Source: Caldilineaceae bacterium
GTDB lineage: Bacteria; Chloroflexota; Anaerolineae; Caldilineales; Caldilineaceae
Length of the DNA: 35,435 nucleotides
Direction of reading: 5' to 3'
NCBI GenBank assembly: GCA_022824685.1
Contig: JAJDZJ010000176.1
Location: 1-35,435, forward strand
Positions 16,685 to 24,760 of the stretch are shown piece by piece. The position numbers and the translations under genes were made by a program. The notes below the pieces were generated by a model. That model was not told the origin of the DNA, made no database searches, and saw only the letters and a list, made by a program, of their open reading frames with translations. The first letter of the stretch is position 1. Each line of letters starts with the position of its first letter.

Positions 16685-17806
16685 TCAGATGTCGTCGAGG
16701 CTCCACCTGGTGTAGGCGGCATGGCAGATGCCGTCTTCGAGTGTGATCCAGTAGCAGGTAAAGAGCGTGCCGTCGTCGAACTGTACGGTGATGGGGTAGC
16801 CGACGTCGGAGCCGCCGCTGTGGCGGGGGTAGTCGGGCCACATGGGCGAGGCGGTACCGGCGTCGTCGCGCATGACGATGGTGTTGTCGGTATCCCAGGT
16901 TTTGCCGTTGTCTGCGCTGAGGACGAGACGGATGCCCATGGGATCCCAGCGGTAGGTGACGCCGCAGAGGATGCGGCCGTCCTGGAAGCGCAGGAGGTGG
17001 GGCGGGTAGCCCTTGATGTCGGTGCGCAGCGGTTGGGACCAGGTGAGGCCGGCGTCTTCAGACCAGCTTTCGAGCAGGTAGCCGCTGGTGATGTGGCCGG
17101 GCGTTGAGTGGCGGATATGGGCCAAGACCTTGCCTGGCTCGGTTTCGATAAAGCAGGTCTCGTCACCGGTCACATCAGAGACACTGGAGCAGAGGGGGAT
17201 CAGGCGCCAGTTGTCGCCGTCGGGATCGGAGCGCCAGAGGTAGACCTGGCCTTGGCTGCCGTCAAGATTGCGGGCGTAGACAGGAAGGAGGATGTTGCCT
17301 TCCTGCAACCGGGTCCAGCGGGGGAAGGCGGTCATCCAACTGAAGCCGGGGGCGAGCCAGTCGCGGCGGTCCCAGGTTTTGCCCTGGTCGTGGGAGCGCA
17401 TGACGAAGAGCTTTGGCATGCCGACAAGAAGGTCCTCGCTCTGGTCGGGATGGGGGCGTGCGGTCAGGCCCAGTTCTTCGACTTCGGCGGCGCGGTCTTT
17501 GGGCCAGACTTCGAAGCCGACAGTTCCCGCTGCCAGGTAACTGCCGTCGGTTTGGATGTCGGCGTAGCGGTCATATTGTTCGCGGGGCAGCGAACCGGGC
17601 CAGGCGAGGGGGATGGTCTGGTCGTTGGTTTCGGTGAATGTCTCGCCCTGGTCATCGGAGACGAGCACGATCCAGTCGGCGAGGCCGTAGTGGTCTGCGA
17701 AGGGGGAGGAGACGACGCCGACTGTCAGGCGCCCGTCGGGCAGCAGTTGGGGGACGGGGCCAAGGGAATAACGACCGGGCCGTTTGTAGAGGATGCCGTG
17801 TTGCAT
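16685..17806 (-). CDS. Sialidase-fold (BNR/Asp-box) protein, permease-proximal
   Basis: A 373-residue propeller protein with Asp-boxes SDDQGETF, SHDQGKTW, SEDAGLTW and SADNGKTW plus a degenerate SDPDGDNW. It is only distantly similar to the other three BNR proteins here. The first strand (GRYSLGPVPQLLPDGRL) has no RIP motif. No signal peptide. Starts at ATG 17806 with GGAG seven bases upstream. It is the first enzyme gene after the permeases, so probably handles the imported substrate first. Fold assignment is good; catalytic role unproven. Confidence 0.8.
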   Translation of the reverse strand: MQHGILYKRPGRYSLGPVPQLLPDGRLTVGVVSSPFADHYGLADWIVLVSDDQGETFTETNDQTIPLAWPGSLPREQYDRYADIQTDGSYLAAGTVGFEVWPKDRAAEVEELGLTARPHPDQSEDLLVGMPKLFVMRSHDQGKTWDRRDWLAPGFSWMTAFPRWTRLQEGNILLPVYARNLDGSQGQVYLWRSDPDGDNWRLIPLCSSVSDVTGDETCFIETEPGKVLAHIRHSTPGHITSGYLLESWSEDAGLTWSQPLRTDIKGYPPHLLRFQDGRILCGVTYRWDPMGIRLVLSADNGKTWDTDNTIVMRDDAGTASPMWPDYPRHSGGSDVGYPITVQFDDGTLFTCYWITLEDGICHAAYTRWSLDDI

Positions 17807-18022
17807 TGCTGGTCTCCGTGTTGAACGGTCAGGGTGGAAAGTCAGGACGGTTCACAGGCCGGACATCCAACTGTATGCGGCCATTGTAGACACTGCGTTC
17901 GCTGCGTCCTCAGGGTTTCTCTTCACATTGTCCGGCGATTTGGGCGCCGATTCAGGGCAGATTGGGATTTTGCGCATTTGCAGTGGTTCGGCATCAGGCT
18001 GTTGGGGATCGTCCCGGTTCCC

Positions 18023-18925
18023 TTATCTGCGGCGGCGCGGATCGAAGATGTCTCGGAGGGCGTCGCCGATCAGGTTGAGGGCGATGACAGTACCGACCAG
18101 GACAAGGCCGGGCGGGACCCACAGCCACCAGAAGCGCTGGATCAGGGTCAGGTTGTTGGAGGAGGTGAGAAGGTTGCCCCAGCTGGGCGTAGGCGGTTGG
18201 ACCCCAAGGCCGAGGAAGCTGAGGCCGGCCTCGGCGATGATCACGACGCCGATATTCAGTGTCATGTTGACGAGCACGAGGTGCATCACATTGGGCATGA
18301 CATGCTGGCGGATGATGCCCCAGTTTGTCGTGCCGATTGCGCGGGCGGCGAGGATGTAATCCAACTCGCGGATGGAGAGGATCTGGCCGCGGAAGACGCG
18401 GGTGTCCGGGGGCCAGCCGAGAGCGCCCAGGCCGATAAGGAGCATTGAAGGTGTGGGGCCGAATATACCGACCAGGATAAGGAGGAGGAAGATCGTGGGG
18501 AAGTTCATCATGATATCGACGACGCGCTGGATGAGGAAGTCGGCAACGCCGCCGAAGTAGCCGGAAACGGCCCCAAGGACGAGACCAATGACGGTGCGGA
18601 TGATTACGGCCAGGAGACCGATGAGGAGCGATACGCGGCCACCGTAGAGGATGCGGGTCAGCATGTCGCGGCCGGTCAGGTCGGTGCCTAGCAGATGGTC
18701 GACGCTGGGCGGCTTGCGAATTGCCTGCACGTCGATTTCCTGGGGTTCGAAAGGGGTAACCCAGGGTGCGAAGATCACGGATAGGGTGATCACCAGCATG
18801 AAAGCCAGACCGACGACCGCGCCCGGATTGCGCAGAAACATACGCGCGTTCTGGGCGGCCAACGACGGTCTTTCTATCGGGACCTCTTGGTCTGATTCGG
18901 TAGAGGTTGCAACCTGCACGCTCAT
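18023..18925 (-). CDS. ABC transporter permease, DppC/OppC type
   Basis: A 300-residue inner-membrane permease with about six helices. It has the DppC signature DHLLGTDLTGRDMLTRILYGGR (roughly residues 76-97) and an EAA loop IRELDYILAARAIGTTNWGII, ending with the family's DALRDIFDPR. ATG start at 18925. Works with the DppB-type gene upstream and the lipoprotein at 20321. Clearly different in sequence from the plus-strand DppC copy at 4827, so the two importers are not a recent duplication. Confidence 0.92.
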   Translation of the reverse strand: MSVQVATSTESDQEVPIERPSLAAQNARMFLRNPGAVVGLAFMLVITLSVIFAPWVTPFEPQEIDVQAIRKPPSVDHLLGTDLTGRDMLTRILYGGRVSLLIGLLAVIIRTVIGLVLGAVSGYFGGVADFLIQRVVDIMMNFPTIFLLLILVGIFGPTPSMLLIGLGALGWPPDTRVFRGQILSIRELDYILAARAIGTTNWGIIRQHVMPNVMHLVLVNMTLNIGVVIIAEAGLSFLGLGVQPPTPSWGNLLTSSNNLTLIQRFWWLWVPPGLVLVGTVIALNLIGDALRDIFDPRRRR

Positions 18926-19040
18926 TCTGGAAGGTCACTCCGTACTTTCGTCGGGTTGACGTTCAGGGCGACAGTTGGGTTGTGCCAGGCCGGGGCAAAG
19001 AACCCGCTCGACTCTGGCATTGGGAACAGCCAGCCAGACG

Positions 19041-20069
19041 TCAGGAATAGGCAACCCTGGGGTCGACCCAAACATAGGCGATATCCACCACAAGGTTTAC
19101 AAAGATGACGAGAACGGCGGTAACGGTCGCGGCCGCCATCAGAACGGAAAAGTCTTTGGCTGCGGCCGCTTGGGCGACCCACATCCCCATGCCGGGGTAG
19201 TTGAAGGCCAACTCAAAGAAGGCTGATCCGCCGATGATGTCCGGGACGCCGCGCCCGATGATGGTAATGACCGGGAGGAGGGCGTTGCGGAAGATGTGCC
19301 GACTGCGAACAACCCTTTCCTTCATGCCTTTCGCCCTGGCCACTGTCACGAAGTCGGCGCGCATGGTTTCGAGCACGCTGGAGCGGGTCCAGCGGATGAG
19401 CCCGGCTGAGCCACTGATTCCCATGACGAGGACAGGAAGCGCCATATGGTAGGCGCGGTCGGCGAAATCTCCTCCTGTACGCGGATTGTACATGCCGCCG
19501 GCGGGGAACCAACCTAATCTGATCGAGAAGAAAATGATGACCCAAGTAGCAAGCAGGAAGCCGGGTACGCCAATGAAGATATAGGTAATGAAGGAGACAA
19601 CATTGTCGAACAACGAGTACTGGTAGAGGGCGGATATGGAACCAACAACGATGCCTATCAAAACGCTGAGCAAGGTGGCGAGTATGGTCAGGCGTACGGT
19701 GACGCCGACGCGCAAGCGCATTTGGGGACCAATGAGTTCGGCAGTACGCATCGCACGGCCAAAGTCACCCTGTACAACCTTGCTCATCCAGTTAAAGTAT
19801 TGGACTGGGATGGGATCGTTGAGTCCGAGTTTTTCTTTCTGGAACTCGCTGGCGCTGACGACTTCCTCGTCCCCGCGTCCTTTATATGCCTCGCGTATGC
19901 CCATCTGGTCGCGAACTTGCTGCGGCGTCATTCCTTGTGTATCGCTGGCCAGAAACATGAACAGGGTAGGGTCGCCTGGCGCCAAGCGCATTAGCGAGAA
20001 GGCCAGATAGGTGATGACAAGGAGCATCGGAATGACCGTCAGAAGTCGACGTACGATGTATTGGGTCAA
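19041..20069 (-). CDS. ABC transporter permease, DppB/OppB type
   Basis: A 342-residue permease with N-terminal YIVRRLLTVIPMLLVITYLAF and RLAPGDPTLFMF, then about 60 extra hydrophilic residues (QGMTPQQVRDQMGIREAYKGR and on) before the second helix, longer than compact DppB proteins. The EAA loop is MRADFVTVARAKGMKERVV. The start is TTG 20069, chosen because GGAAG lies 7 bases upstream and the N-terminus fits the family. Follows the binding-protein gene after a hairpin-containing 250-bp gap. No ATPase gene accompanies it. Confidence 0.92.
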   Translation of the reverse strand: MTQYIVRRLLTVIPMLLVITYLAFSLMRLAPGDPTLFMFLASDTQGMTPQQVRDQMGIREAYKGRGDEEVVSASEFQKEKLGLNDPIPVQYFNWMSKVVQGDFGRAMRTAELIGPQMRLRVGVTVRLTILATLLSVLIGIVVGSISALYQYSLFDNVVSFITYIFIGVPGFLLATWVIIFFSIRLGWFPAGGMYNPRTGGDFADRAYHMALPVLVMGISGSAGLIRWTRSSVLETMRADFVTVARAKGMKERVVRSRHIFRNALLPVITIIGRGVPDIIGGSAFFELAFNYPGMGMWVAQAAAAKDFSVLMAAATVTAVLVIFVNLVVDIAYVWVDPRVAYS

Positions 20070-20238
20070 CTATCGCTTCCTTTTGCAATGTTCACCGTTT
20101 CGCTACCCTCAGTGCGCCTAAATTAGCTCGGGAGACTGCCGCAGGCCAGAAAATAACTAGACCAAGCGCTCAAGCTGGATTACGGAAAGCGCTGGTTCCC
20201 GGCCTCACTTGTGCCAGGCGGTGCGGACGGGCGTTAGC

Positions 20239-20278
20239 GCTGAATGGCGCCGGACACGTTGATCCGGCGCCATTCAGC
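20239..20278 (-). terminator. Perfect 15-bp hairpin between binding-protein and permease genes
   Basis: GCTGAATGGCGCCGG (20239-20253) and CCGGCGCCATTCAGC (20264-20278) are perfectly complementary with a 10-base loop. It sits 42 bases past the stop of the lipoprotein gene on the minus strand. No T-run follows, so partial attenuation or mRNA stabilisation is more likely than complete termination. Confidence 0.65.
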
Positions 20279-20320
20279 CTGAAGGGACTGAACGGAAGGT
20301 TTTTCACCTGCGGGTCGGAG

Positions 20321-22090
20321 CTACTCGATCCAGTACCAGCTGGAAACGCCCTTATCGCCGCAGGTACCCAGGAAGTTGAAGGCCTCTTCGGGGATGAAAC
20401 CGCCAAGGTTGGCGTCTGTGACGTAGAACTCGGCGATCTGGGTTACGCCCCAGATTGGGCCGTCGTTGAAGTAGATCTGCATGATCTCTTCACTGAGCTG
20501 GGAGAACTCCTCAGGGTCTGTGGTGCCCATTGCTTCCACGCAGAGGGAACGGAAGTCCTCGTTGCACCAGTGGAATTTGGACGGCCAGTAGTCCTGTTCA
20601 CAGCTGCCGACCCAGTAGGTGCAGTTGCGGATCGTATTCATAACCCAGCCGCCGACCATGTCGATGTCGTAGTCACCGCTGGCTTGCCGTTCCTGGCGCA
20701 GCTCTTCCCCGGCCAGGATTTCAGTTTCGATGCCGACGGCCGCGAGTTGCTGCTGGAGCAGGACAGGCGCGTCGCCGCCGGAACCGGTCAGAATAGTGAG
20801 AACGCGACCGGGGTCCCAATCGCCGTCAGACTCGGCTTCGGCCAGAAGCTGCATGGACTTTTCGGGATCGTAGGTGCGAGGGAGAACCAGACTTTCGTCG
20901 CAGTCGGGGCAGAAGGAGTCGGCGGCGCCCATAAGGTGGCCGCGCAGGCCAAAGACGGAGTCTTCGGGGTCGCCGAAACCGAAGTAGAGCACCTCAGCCC
21001 ACAGGTTGCGGTCGATGGCGTAGGCGATCGCGTCCATAACTTTGCGGGTGAGCTTGCGATCTTCCATGCGGTTGAGGCCGTAGCCCGTCATCATGAAGGT
21101 ACGGGGGTGGATGCTGACATCGGGCAGGTCTTTGACTGTGTCATAGTCTGTGGCGCCGATCTTGACGACGTCTGACTGGCCTTCGAGGAAGTTTTCGAGT
21201 CTCAGACCGGATTGTTCAGCGTAGCGCATAATACCGGGCTTACCGTAGATGGCGTTGCCCCACCATTCTTCCCAGCGCTGGTTTTCGAGGTATTTCGCTT
21301 CTTCGTCGAATCTGACGACCTGGTAGGGCCCGCTGAAGACTTCGGGCGTCCAGGCATCGGGGAAGTCGCCGGCCCAGAGCTGGGCAGGCGTATAGCCGCC
21401 GAGGTGGTGTTCGGGCAGGATGCCGAGCATGCCGAGGTCGCGCCAGATTTGGCCGACGGGTGTATCAAACTCGACGCGCATGTTGAAGTCATCGATTATC
21501 TGAATGCCAGCGATGGACTCAGTGGCGCCATCGTAGTAGTCCTGTCCGCCCGAGATGTTGGGGATCATGCCGCGGGCATCGCCGAGCCAGTAGTCGGCGT
21601 CGGCATGATAGAGGAGATGGAGCGTGAAGGAGACATCTTCGGTCGTGATGGTTTCACCGTCGCTCCACTGTCCCTCTTCGTACAGCTCGATTTCCAGGGC
21701 GGTCCTGTCATCGACGGGGTCAACGCGTTTGGCCAGCCAGGGAGTGGGGGTGGAGTTTCCCAGGGGGCCCAGGAAGATGAGAGGCATGACGGTCATGTAG
21801 TATGTTTCGCTGCCGAAGTTCCAGTTGCTGGCAGTGACGGAGCCCCAGACACCGACACCGAATCGACCGCGGCCTGGCAGAATGAGGAGGCGGTCGGATC
21901 CTACTGTATCGGGATTGATTGCCAGATTCGCGTCGGGGATTTCGGCTGCGGCCTCAGATGGGGCGGCCTCTTCCTCCATAGCGGCTTCGTCTCCGGAAGC
22001 GGCCGGGGCGGCACAGGCGGAGACGAGGAGCGCAAGGACCAGCAGAAGCGACAGGAGGGTAAAGTTCAACCAGTTCTGTTTGAAGCGCAT
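20321..22090 (-). CDS. ABC transporter family 5 solute-binding lipoprotein
   Basis: A 589-residue extracytoplasmic binding protein, first gene of the minus-strand operon. The N-terminus MRFKQNWLNF, a Leu-rich core and lipobox LLVSAC mark a lipoprotein; an Ala/Glu-rich linker follows. GQWSDGETITTEDVSFTL and the helix RKVMDAIAYAIDRNLWAEV are typical of the SBP_bac_5 family. Start ATG 22090 has AAGGAG upstream and gives a clean signal peptide; an earlier in-frame start adds 10 residues and is disfavoured. Two Cys pairs (CPDCD and later CTYWVGSC) may form disulfides. Ligand unknown; the linked BNR, aminotransferase and deacetylase-like genes suggest a carbohydrate conjugate. Confidence 0.92.
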   Translation of the reverse strand: MRFKQNWLNFTLLSLLLVLALLVSACAAPAASGDEAAMEEEAAPSEAAAEIPDANLAINPDTVGSDRLLILPGRGRFGVGVWGSVTASNWNFGSETYYMTVMPLIFLGPLGNSTPTPWLAKRVDPVDDRTALEIELYEEGQWSDGETITTEDVSFTLHLLYHADADYWLGDARGMIPNISGGQDYYDGATESIAGIQIIDDFNMRVEFDTPVGQIWRDLGMLGILPEHHLGGYTPAQLWAGDFPDAWTPEVFSGPYQVVRFDEEAKYLENQRWEEWWGNAIYGKPGIMRYAEQSGLRLENFLEGQSDVVKIGATDYDTVKDLPDVSIHPRTFMMTGYGLNRMEDRKLTRKVMDAIAYAIDRNLWAEVLYFGFGDPEDSVFGLRGHLMGAADSFCPDCDESLVLPRTYDPEKSMQLLAEAESDGDWDPGRVLTILTGSGGDAPVLLQQQLAAVGIETEILAGEELRQERQASGDYDIDMVGGWVMNTIRNCTYWVGSCEQDYWPSKFHWCNEDFRSLCVEAMGTTDPEEFSQLSEEIMQIYFNDGPIWGVTQIAEFYVTDANLGGFIPEEAFNFLGTCGDKGVSSWYWIE

Positions 22091-22960
22091 GTGACTTTCT
22101 CCTTGGGATGATGGAATCACTCGGGCTTATTCCAGTTGGTGTCGTTGCAGGATGATGCGAGGAAGAATCTTGGGGGCCATTTTAGGAGAGTATCCGAGGT
22201 CTGTCAAACAGGAAAAAAGAGATGGTATTTTTGGGAGCAGGATGGGGAGGATGGGGGAATCAGGACTTTCAGAACGATTTTCAGGATTTGCAGGATGGGG
22301 GTGGGCACGACATGGTGGGGGTTGTGTGAGAGGGGGACGAGCGTTTATGAGCATTGCATGAGTGGATGGGGGAAAAATGTTTGCGCCCAAGGGTGAGATT
22401 TGTGGGCCTTATTGGGGACTTTCAGAAGTGCGGGCGCAAAAGGCGGGGATTGTAACGTGGGAACCTCTTCGAGGACCGTCTTGTGGTCGAGATTAGGACG
22501 GGTTGACAGATTGTTCGCAGCAGCTCTTGATTCTTGGAAGAATCGAGCTTCATTGCATGGAAAGAAATGGAGGACCCGGTCCAAACTGGGCGAGGATTCT
22601 CTGCCAGGCCGCGGTAGGCGCCGCTGTCTGGTATTACTCCCGAGCCATGGCGTCTGCTTTGCCTCCTTGGCAGGGCGATGCCGGGTTCGGCTGGGGCCGA
22701 AGAGACGGACAGCGTGATCTCTGCACTCGGCAGCCGGGATTCTGCCGATTGATGTGCCTTCGTTACCGCCTTGGCAGAGCCCCTCGCGGGAGAAAGAGGA
22801 AGTTCCCCTTTCTTCCCTGAACGTGATTCGCTCTCCTCTGTCTAATGCAACCCACGAGAAACGAGAAACCGCACGATCTCCAGAAATCGGGAGGCCGCCG
22901 TTCTGAAATCGGGGATTCCGCGCGGCACATGGCCTCCCGAATGCGCGTACGCTACTGCGT

Positions 22961-22974
22961 TGAGGTAAACCTCA
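22961..22974. promoter_or_regulatory. Short palindrome upstream of the cysteine-rich gene
   Basis: TGAGGT-AA-ACCTCA is a perfect 6+6 dyad 64 bases before the start codon. It has operator-like geometry, but no flanking promoter elements could be assigned. Confidence 0.3.
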
Positions 22975-22988
22975 CACCCCTTCCATCG

Positions 22989-23032
22989 GAGGCAGTCTGG
23001 CCCAATTCTCATACTGCCTCTCACAGGAGGCA
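22989..23032 (+). promoter_or_regulatory. Mutually exclusive leader hairpins controlling a ribosome site
   Basis: Arm A GAGGCAGT (22989-22996) can pair with arm B ACTGCCTC (23013-23020), 8 bp. The same arm B can instead pair through TGCCTC (23015-23020) with arm C GAGGCA (23027-23032), 6 bp with a 6-base loop. Arm C contains the GGAGG ribosome site of the gene at 23038. A-B pairing would expose the ribosome site and B-C would hide it, the layout of a translational switch or thermosensor. Inferred from complementarity only. Confidence 0.4.
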
Positions 23033-23037
23033 TCGCG

Positions 23038-23490
23038 ATGGGGAAACTCGCAGTCGTACTGACGATCATGACGACTCTAATAGTCGCAGCTATCACACCC
23101 GCGCAAGCCCACGAAGAGGGGCCGGAGCCTCCGGACGCCTCGTGTCCGGAGGTTCAGGTGGAGAATCCTGACGCTCAAGTTCAGCTTGAGACTTGGGAGG
23201 TCCAGGAGATTCAATTTGGAGATCGGGAGCACTCGCTGCTGCACGGAGAGCTAGATGTGACAGGCACGTTGCGGAGTGATCTGTGCGTGGGCAGCTTCTG
23301 CATGGTTGGAATCGGTACAAGCGGGTCAGGCTATTGCCACGATGACATTGCCTACAGTTGCAGAGAATGTATGCGATGGGAAACGTCGGGTATAGAACCC
23401 TTTTGCCCTGTTTGGCAGAGCAAGATATGTGTTCACAGAGGTCATTGCAAATCCTGGTTCAAGGAGGATGCGTGCCTGGATAGGAAGTAG
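23038..23490 (+). CDS. Small secreted cysteine-rich protein, family copy 1
   Basis: A 150-residue protein I do not recognise. Residues 1-24 are a Sec signal peptide ending AQA. The mature part has ten cysteines (36, 83, 88, 100, 108, 111, 123, 131, 137, 146). From C100 they follow C-x7-C-x2-C-x11-C-x7-C-x5-C, shared exactly by both paralogs downstream. Other shared marks are EHSL-x-H (H65, H69), C-x-RW, and a CxHxGHC ending that could bind metal. Likely an extracellular disulfide-bonded protein. ATG 23038 follows CAGGAGG. Ungapped alignment with copy 2 holds over its 141 residues; this copy has a short extra tail with one more Cys. Toxin, inhibitor and metal-binding roles are all open. Confidence 0.75.
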   Translation: MGKLAVVLTIMTTLIVAAITPAQAHEEGPEPPDASCPEVQVENPDAQVQLETWEVQEIQFGDREHSLLHGELDVTGTLRSDLCVGSFCMVGIGTSGSGYCHDDIAYSCRECMRWETSGIEPFCPVWQSKICVHRGHCKSWFKEDACLDRK

Positions 23491-23492
23491 CT

Positions 23493-23542
23493 CCAGACCC
23501 CCTCCCTGCAGGTATTGGGAATCGTGCAGGATTCAGGTCTGG
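23493..23542 (+). terminator. Stem-loop after cysteine-rich gene copy 1
   Basis: CCAGACC (23493-23499) pairs with GGTCTGG (23536-23542), and inside it CCTGCA (23505-23510) with TGCAGG (23525-23530). The stem begins two bases after the stop codon. No T-run follows. Its right side (GGTCTGG, then TCCTGGATGTGCC at 23555-23567) matches the right half of the MITE-like element at 25172-25278, so it may be a decayed copy serving as a terminator. Confidence 0.45.
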
Positions 23543-23680
23543 ATTGACCCGGAATCCTGGATGTGCCTTTCTTCACAGTACTTTCCACGGAGGTATTTTC
23601 CACACGCACGTTCTCCTCGCAGAGCGTATCTTCGCCCAGATTCTTAATCAACACCACGTCTGCTCGGCAGTAGATGGCTG

Positions 23681-23887
23681 TCAAGGGCCTTCATTGCGCC
23701 ACCAGCGGAGCTCGTTACTGCCGCGTTCGGCGGCGGCGACGATGTCGAGGCGGCCGTTGCCGTTGATGTCGGCGGCGATGACCATATTGGCATTGGTCCA
23801 GCCGTCTTTGAGGAGCTGTATATCCCAGGGACCGCGGGGGGCGCCGCGGTGTTTGAAGTAGGCGACACGGCCGGTGCCGAGGAGGTC
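23681..23887 (-). pseudogene. Truncated copy of the FG-GAP/VCBS gene 3' end
   Basis: The last 60 or so codons of the VCBS-repeat gene at 25375 recur here nearly unchanged, from GRVAYFKHRG to RWWRNEGP and the stop. Identity ends at the 5' side in DLLGT-G-RVAYF. The GCCGAGGAGGTC there matches a different, internal repeat of the full gene (near 25928), so the fragment looks like a recombinant across two propeller repeats. It has no start or signal and encodes less than two repeats. It converges with the cysteine-rich gene exactly as the full gene does at the other end of the trio. Confidence 0.8.
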
Positions 23888-24302
23888 AGGCCTCATTCGA
23901 ATCCCTGTTGCAAGAAGAGACTCTTCGAACTGGTACTGCTGCCACGGCCAGATGCGGTTGCTTGGGCAATAGACCTCTACTCGGCACAGCCCAACTCAAA
24001 TTTTGCCAAACGTCTTGATTTCCGTTTTCCCTTTGGCAGTGACCGCGCAATGGTTTAGAGAGCTGGCACTGTCGTAAACCTCTGGCTTTCCTTCGCACTC
24101 CTCCGGTTTGTGCGATTCGCGGGAAACGTGACTTTGCGAAATCTCCTGAAACAGGGAGGACGACATCGTGAATTCGGGAAACTTTTGCGAGACAGTCGCC
24201 GAGGAACCTGAGTATGCTGTCCCATAGCAGTAAACGATTAACGGTTCCTGTTGGAGTCACGCAGTTCCTCTACTCCGACCTGTACGCAAAGGAGACATCT
24301 CG
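23888..24302 (+). other. Leader region of the second cysteine-rich gene
   Basis: No gene is recognised. Just before 24303 are GGAGT (24253-24257), ACTCC (24272-24276) and the ribosome-site GGAG (24291-24294). This weakly echoes the alternative-pairing arrangement seen before copy 1, but with only 4-5 bp arms it may be chance. GGAACC and GGTTCC arms also flank about 24210-24247. Confidence 0.3.
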
Positions 24303-24728
24303 ATGAAAAAGTTCACAGCAGTATTCTTTGTCGCGACAGTTCTTGTCGTCGCTCTGATTGCGCCTGCGCAAGCTCACGAGGACGATTCAGAGCCTAAAGA
24401 CCCTGTGTGTCCGGTGATGCCTACGGCAGATCCCGACGCGCAGGCGCAATTTGAAACATGGAAGATCCGGGAAATCCTTCCTGAGAATCGGGAGCATTCG
24501 CTTTTTCACGAAGCGCTGGATGTCAACGGCGGCTTGCAGGGCGATCTATGCGTGGGCAGTTTCTGTATGGTCGGGATCGATACCGGAGGCCCAGGGTATT
24601 GCCACGGTGACAAAACTTACCTTTGCAAGGAATGTGTGCGATGGGAAACGTCGGGAATCGAACCATTCTGTCACACCTGGGAATATAGAATATGTGTCCA
24701 CAAAGGACATTGCGACAGCTGGGACTAA
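24303..24728 (+). CDS. Small secreted cysteine-rich protein, family copy 2
   Basis: A 141-residue paralog of the protein at 23038, alignable without gaps. Signal peptide 1-24 ends AQA; nine cysteines at 36, 83, 88, 100, 108, 111, 123, 131 and 137 occupy the same positions. EHSLFH (H65, H69), LCVGSFCMVGI, C-x-RWETSGIEPFC and CVHKGHC are kept. ATG 24303 follows a perfect AAAGGAG. Copy 3 starts 32 bases after its stop, so the two are probably co-transcribed. No family recognised. Charged residues cluster after the signal peptide (HEDDSEPKD) and the rest is Cys/Trp/His-rich, in keeping with a compact secreted fold. Confidence 0.75.
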   Translation: MKKFTAVFFVATVLVVALIAPAQAHEDDSEPKDPVCPVMPTADPDAQAQFETWKIREILPENREHSLFHEALDVNGGLQGDLCVGSFCMVGIDTGGPGYCHGDKTYLCKECVRWETSGIEPFCHTWEYRICVHKGHCDSWD

Positions 24729-24760
24729 CTTCCCTGCTGCTATTTCATGAGGAGAAGAAC

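Larger units (their letters stand above)
22091..23037. other. Long region without recognisable genes
   Basis: About 0.95 kb. The first part should carry the promoter and leader of the minus-strand transport operon. Around 22240-22300 there are degenerate CAGGATG/TTTTCAGGATTTGCAGGAT motifs typical of low-information intergenic repeat DNA. Open frames up to about 105 codons at 22400-22820 have no recognisable domains or convincing ribosome sites. The last 80 bases are the structured leader of the cysteine-rich gene at 23038. Confidence 0.5.

Noticed and set aside
22136..22820. Frames of 69-105 codons in the gap before the cysteine-rich genes
   Set aside because: Several overlapping frames, no ribosome site, no domain, biased low-complexity composition.
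23888..23900. TTCGAATCC resembling a tRNA T-loop
   Set aside because: Flanking bases do not form a T-stem and no acceptor, D or anticodon arms can be built on either strand.
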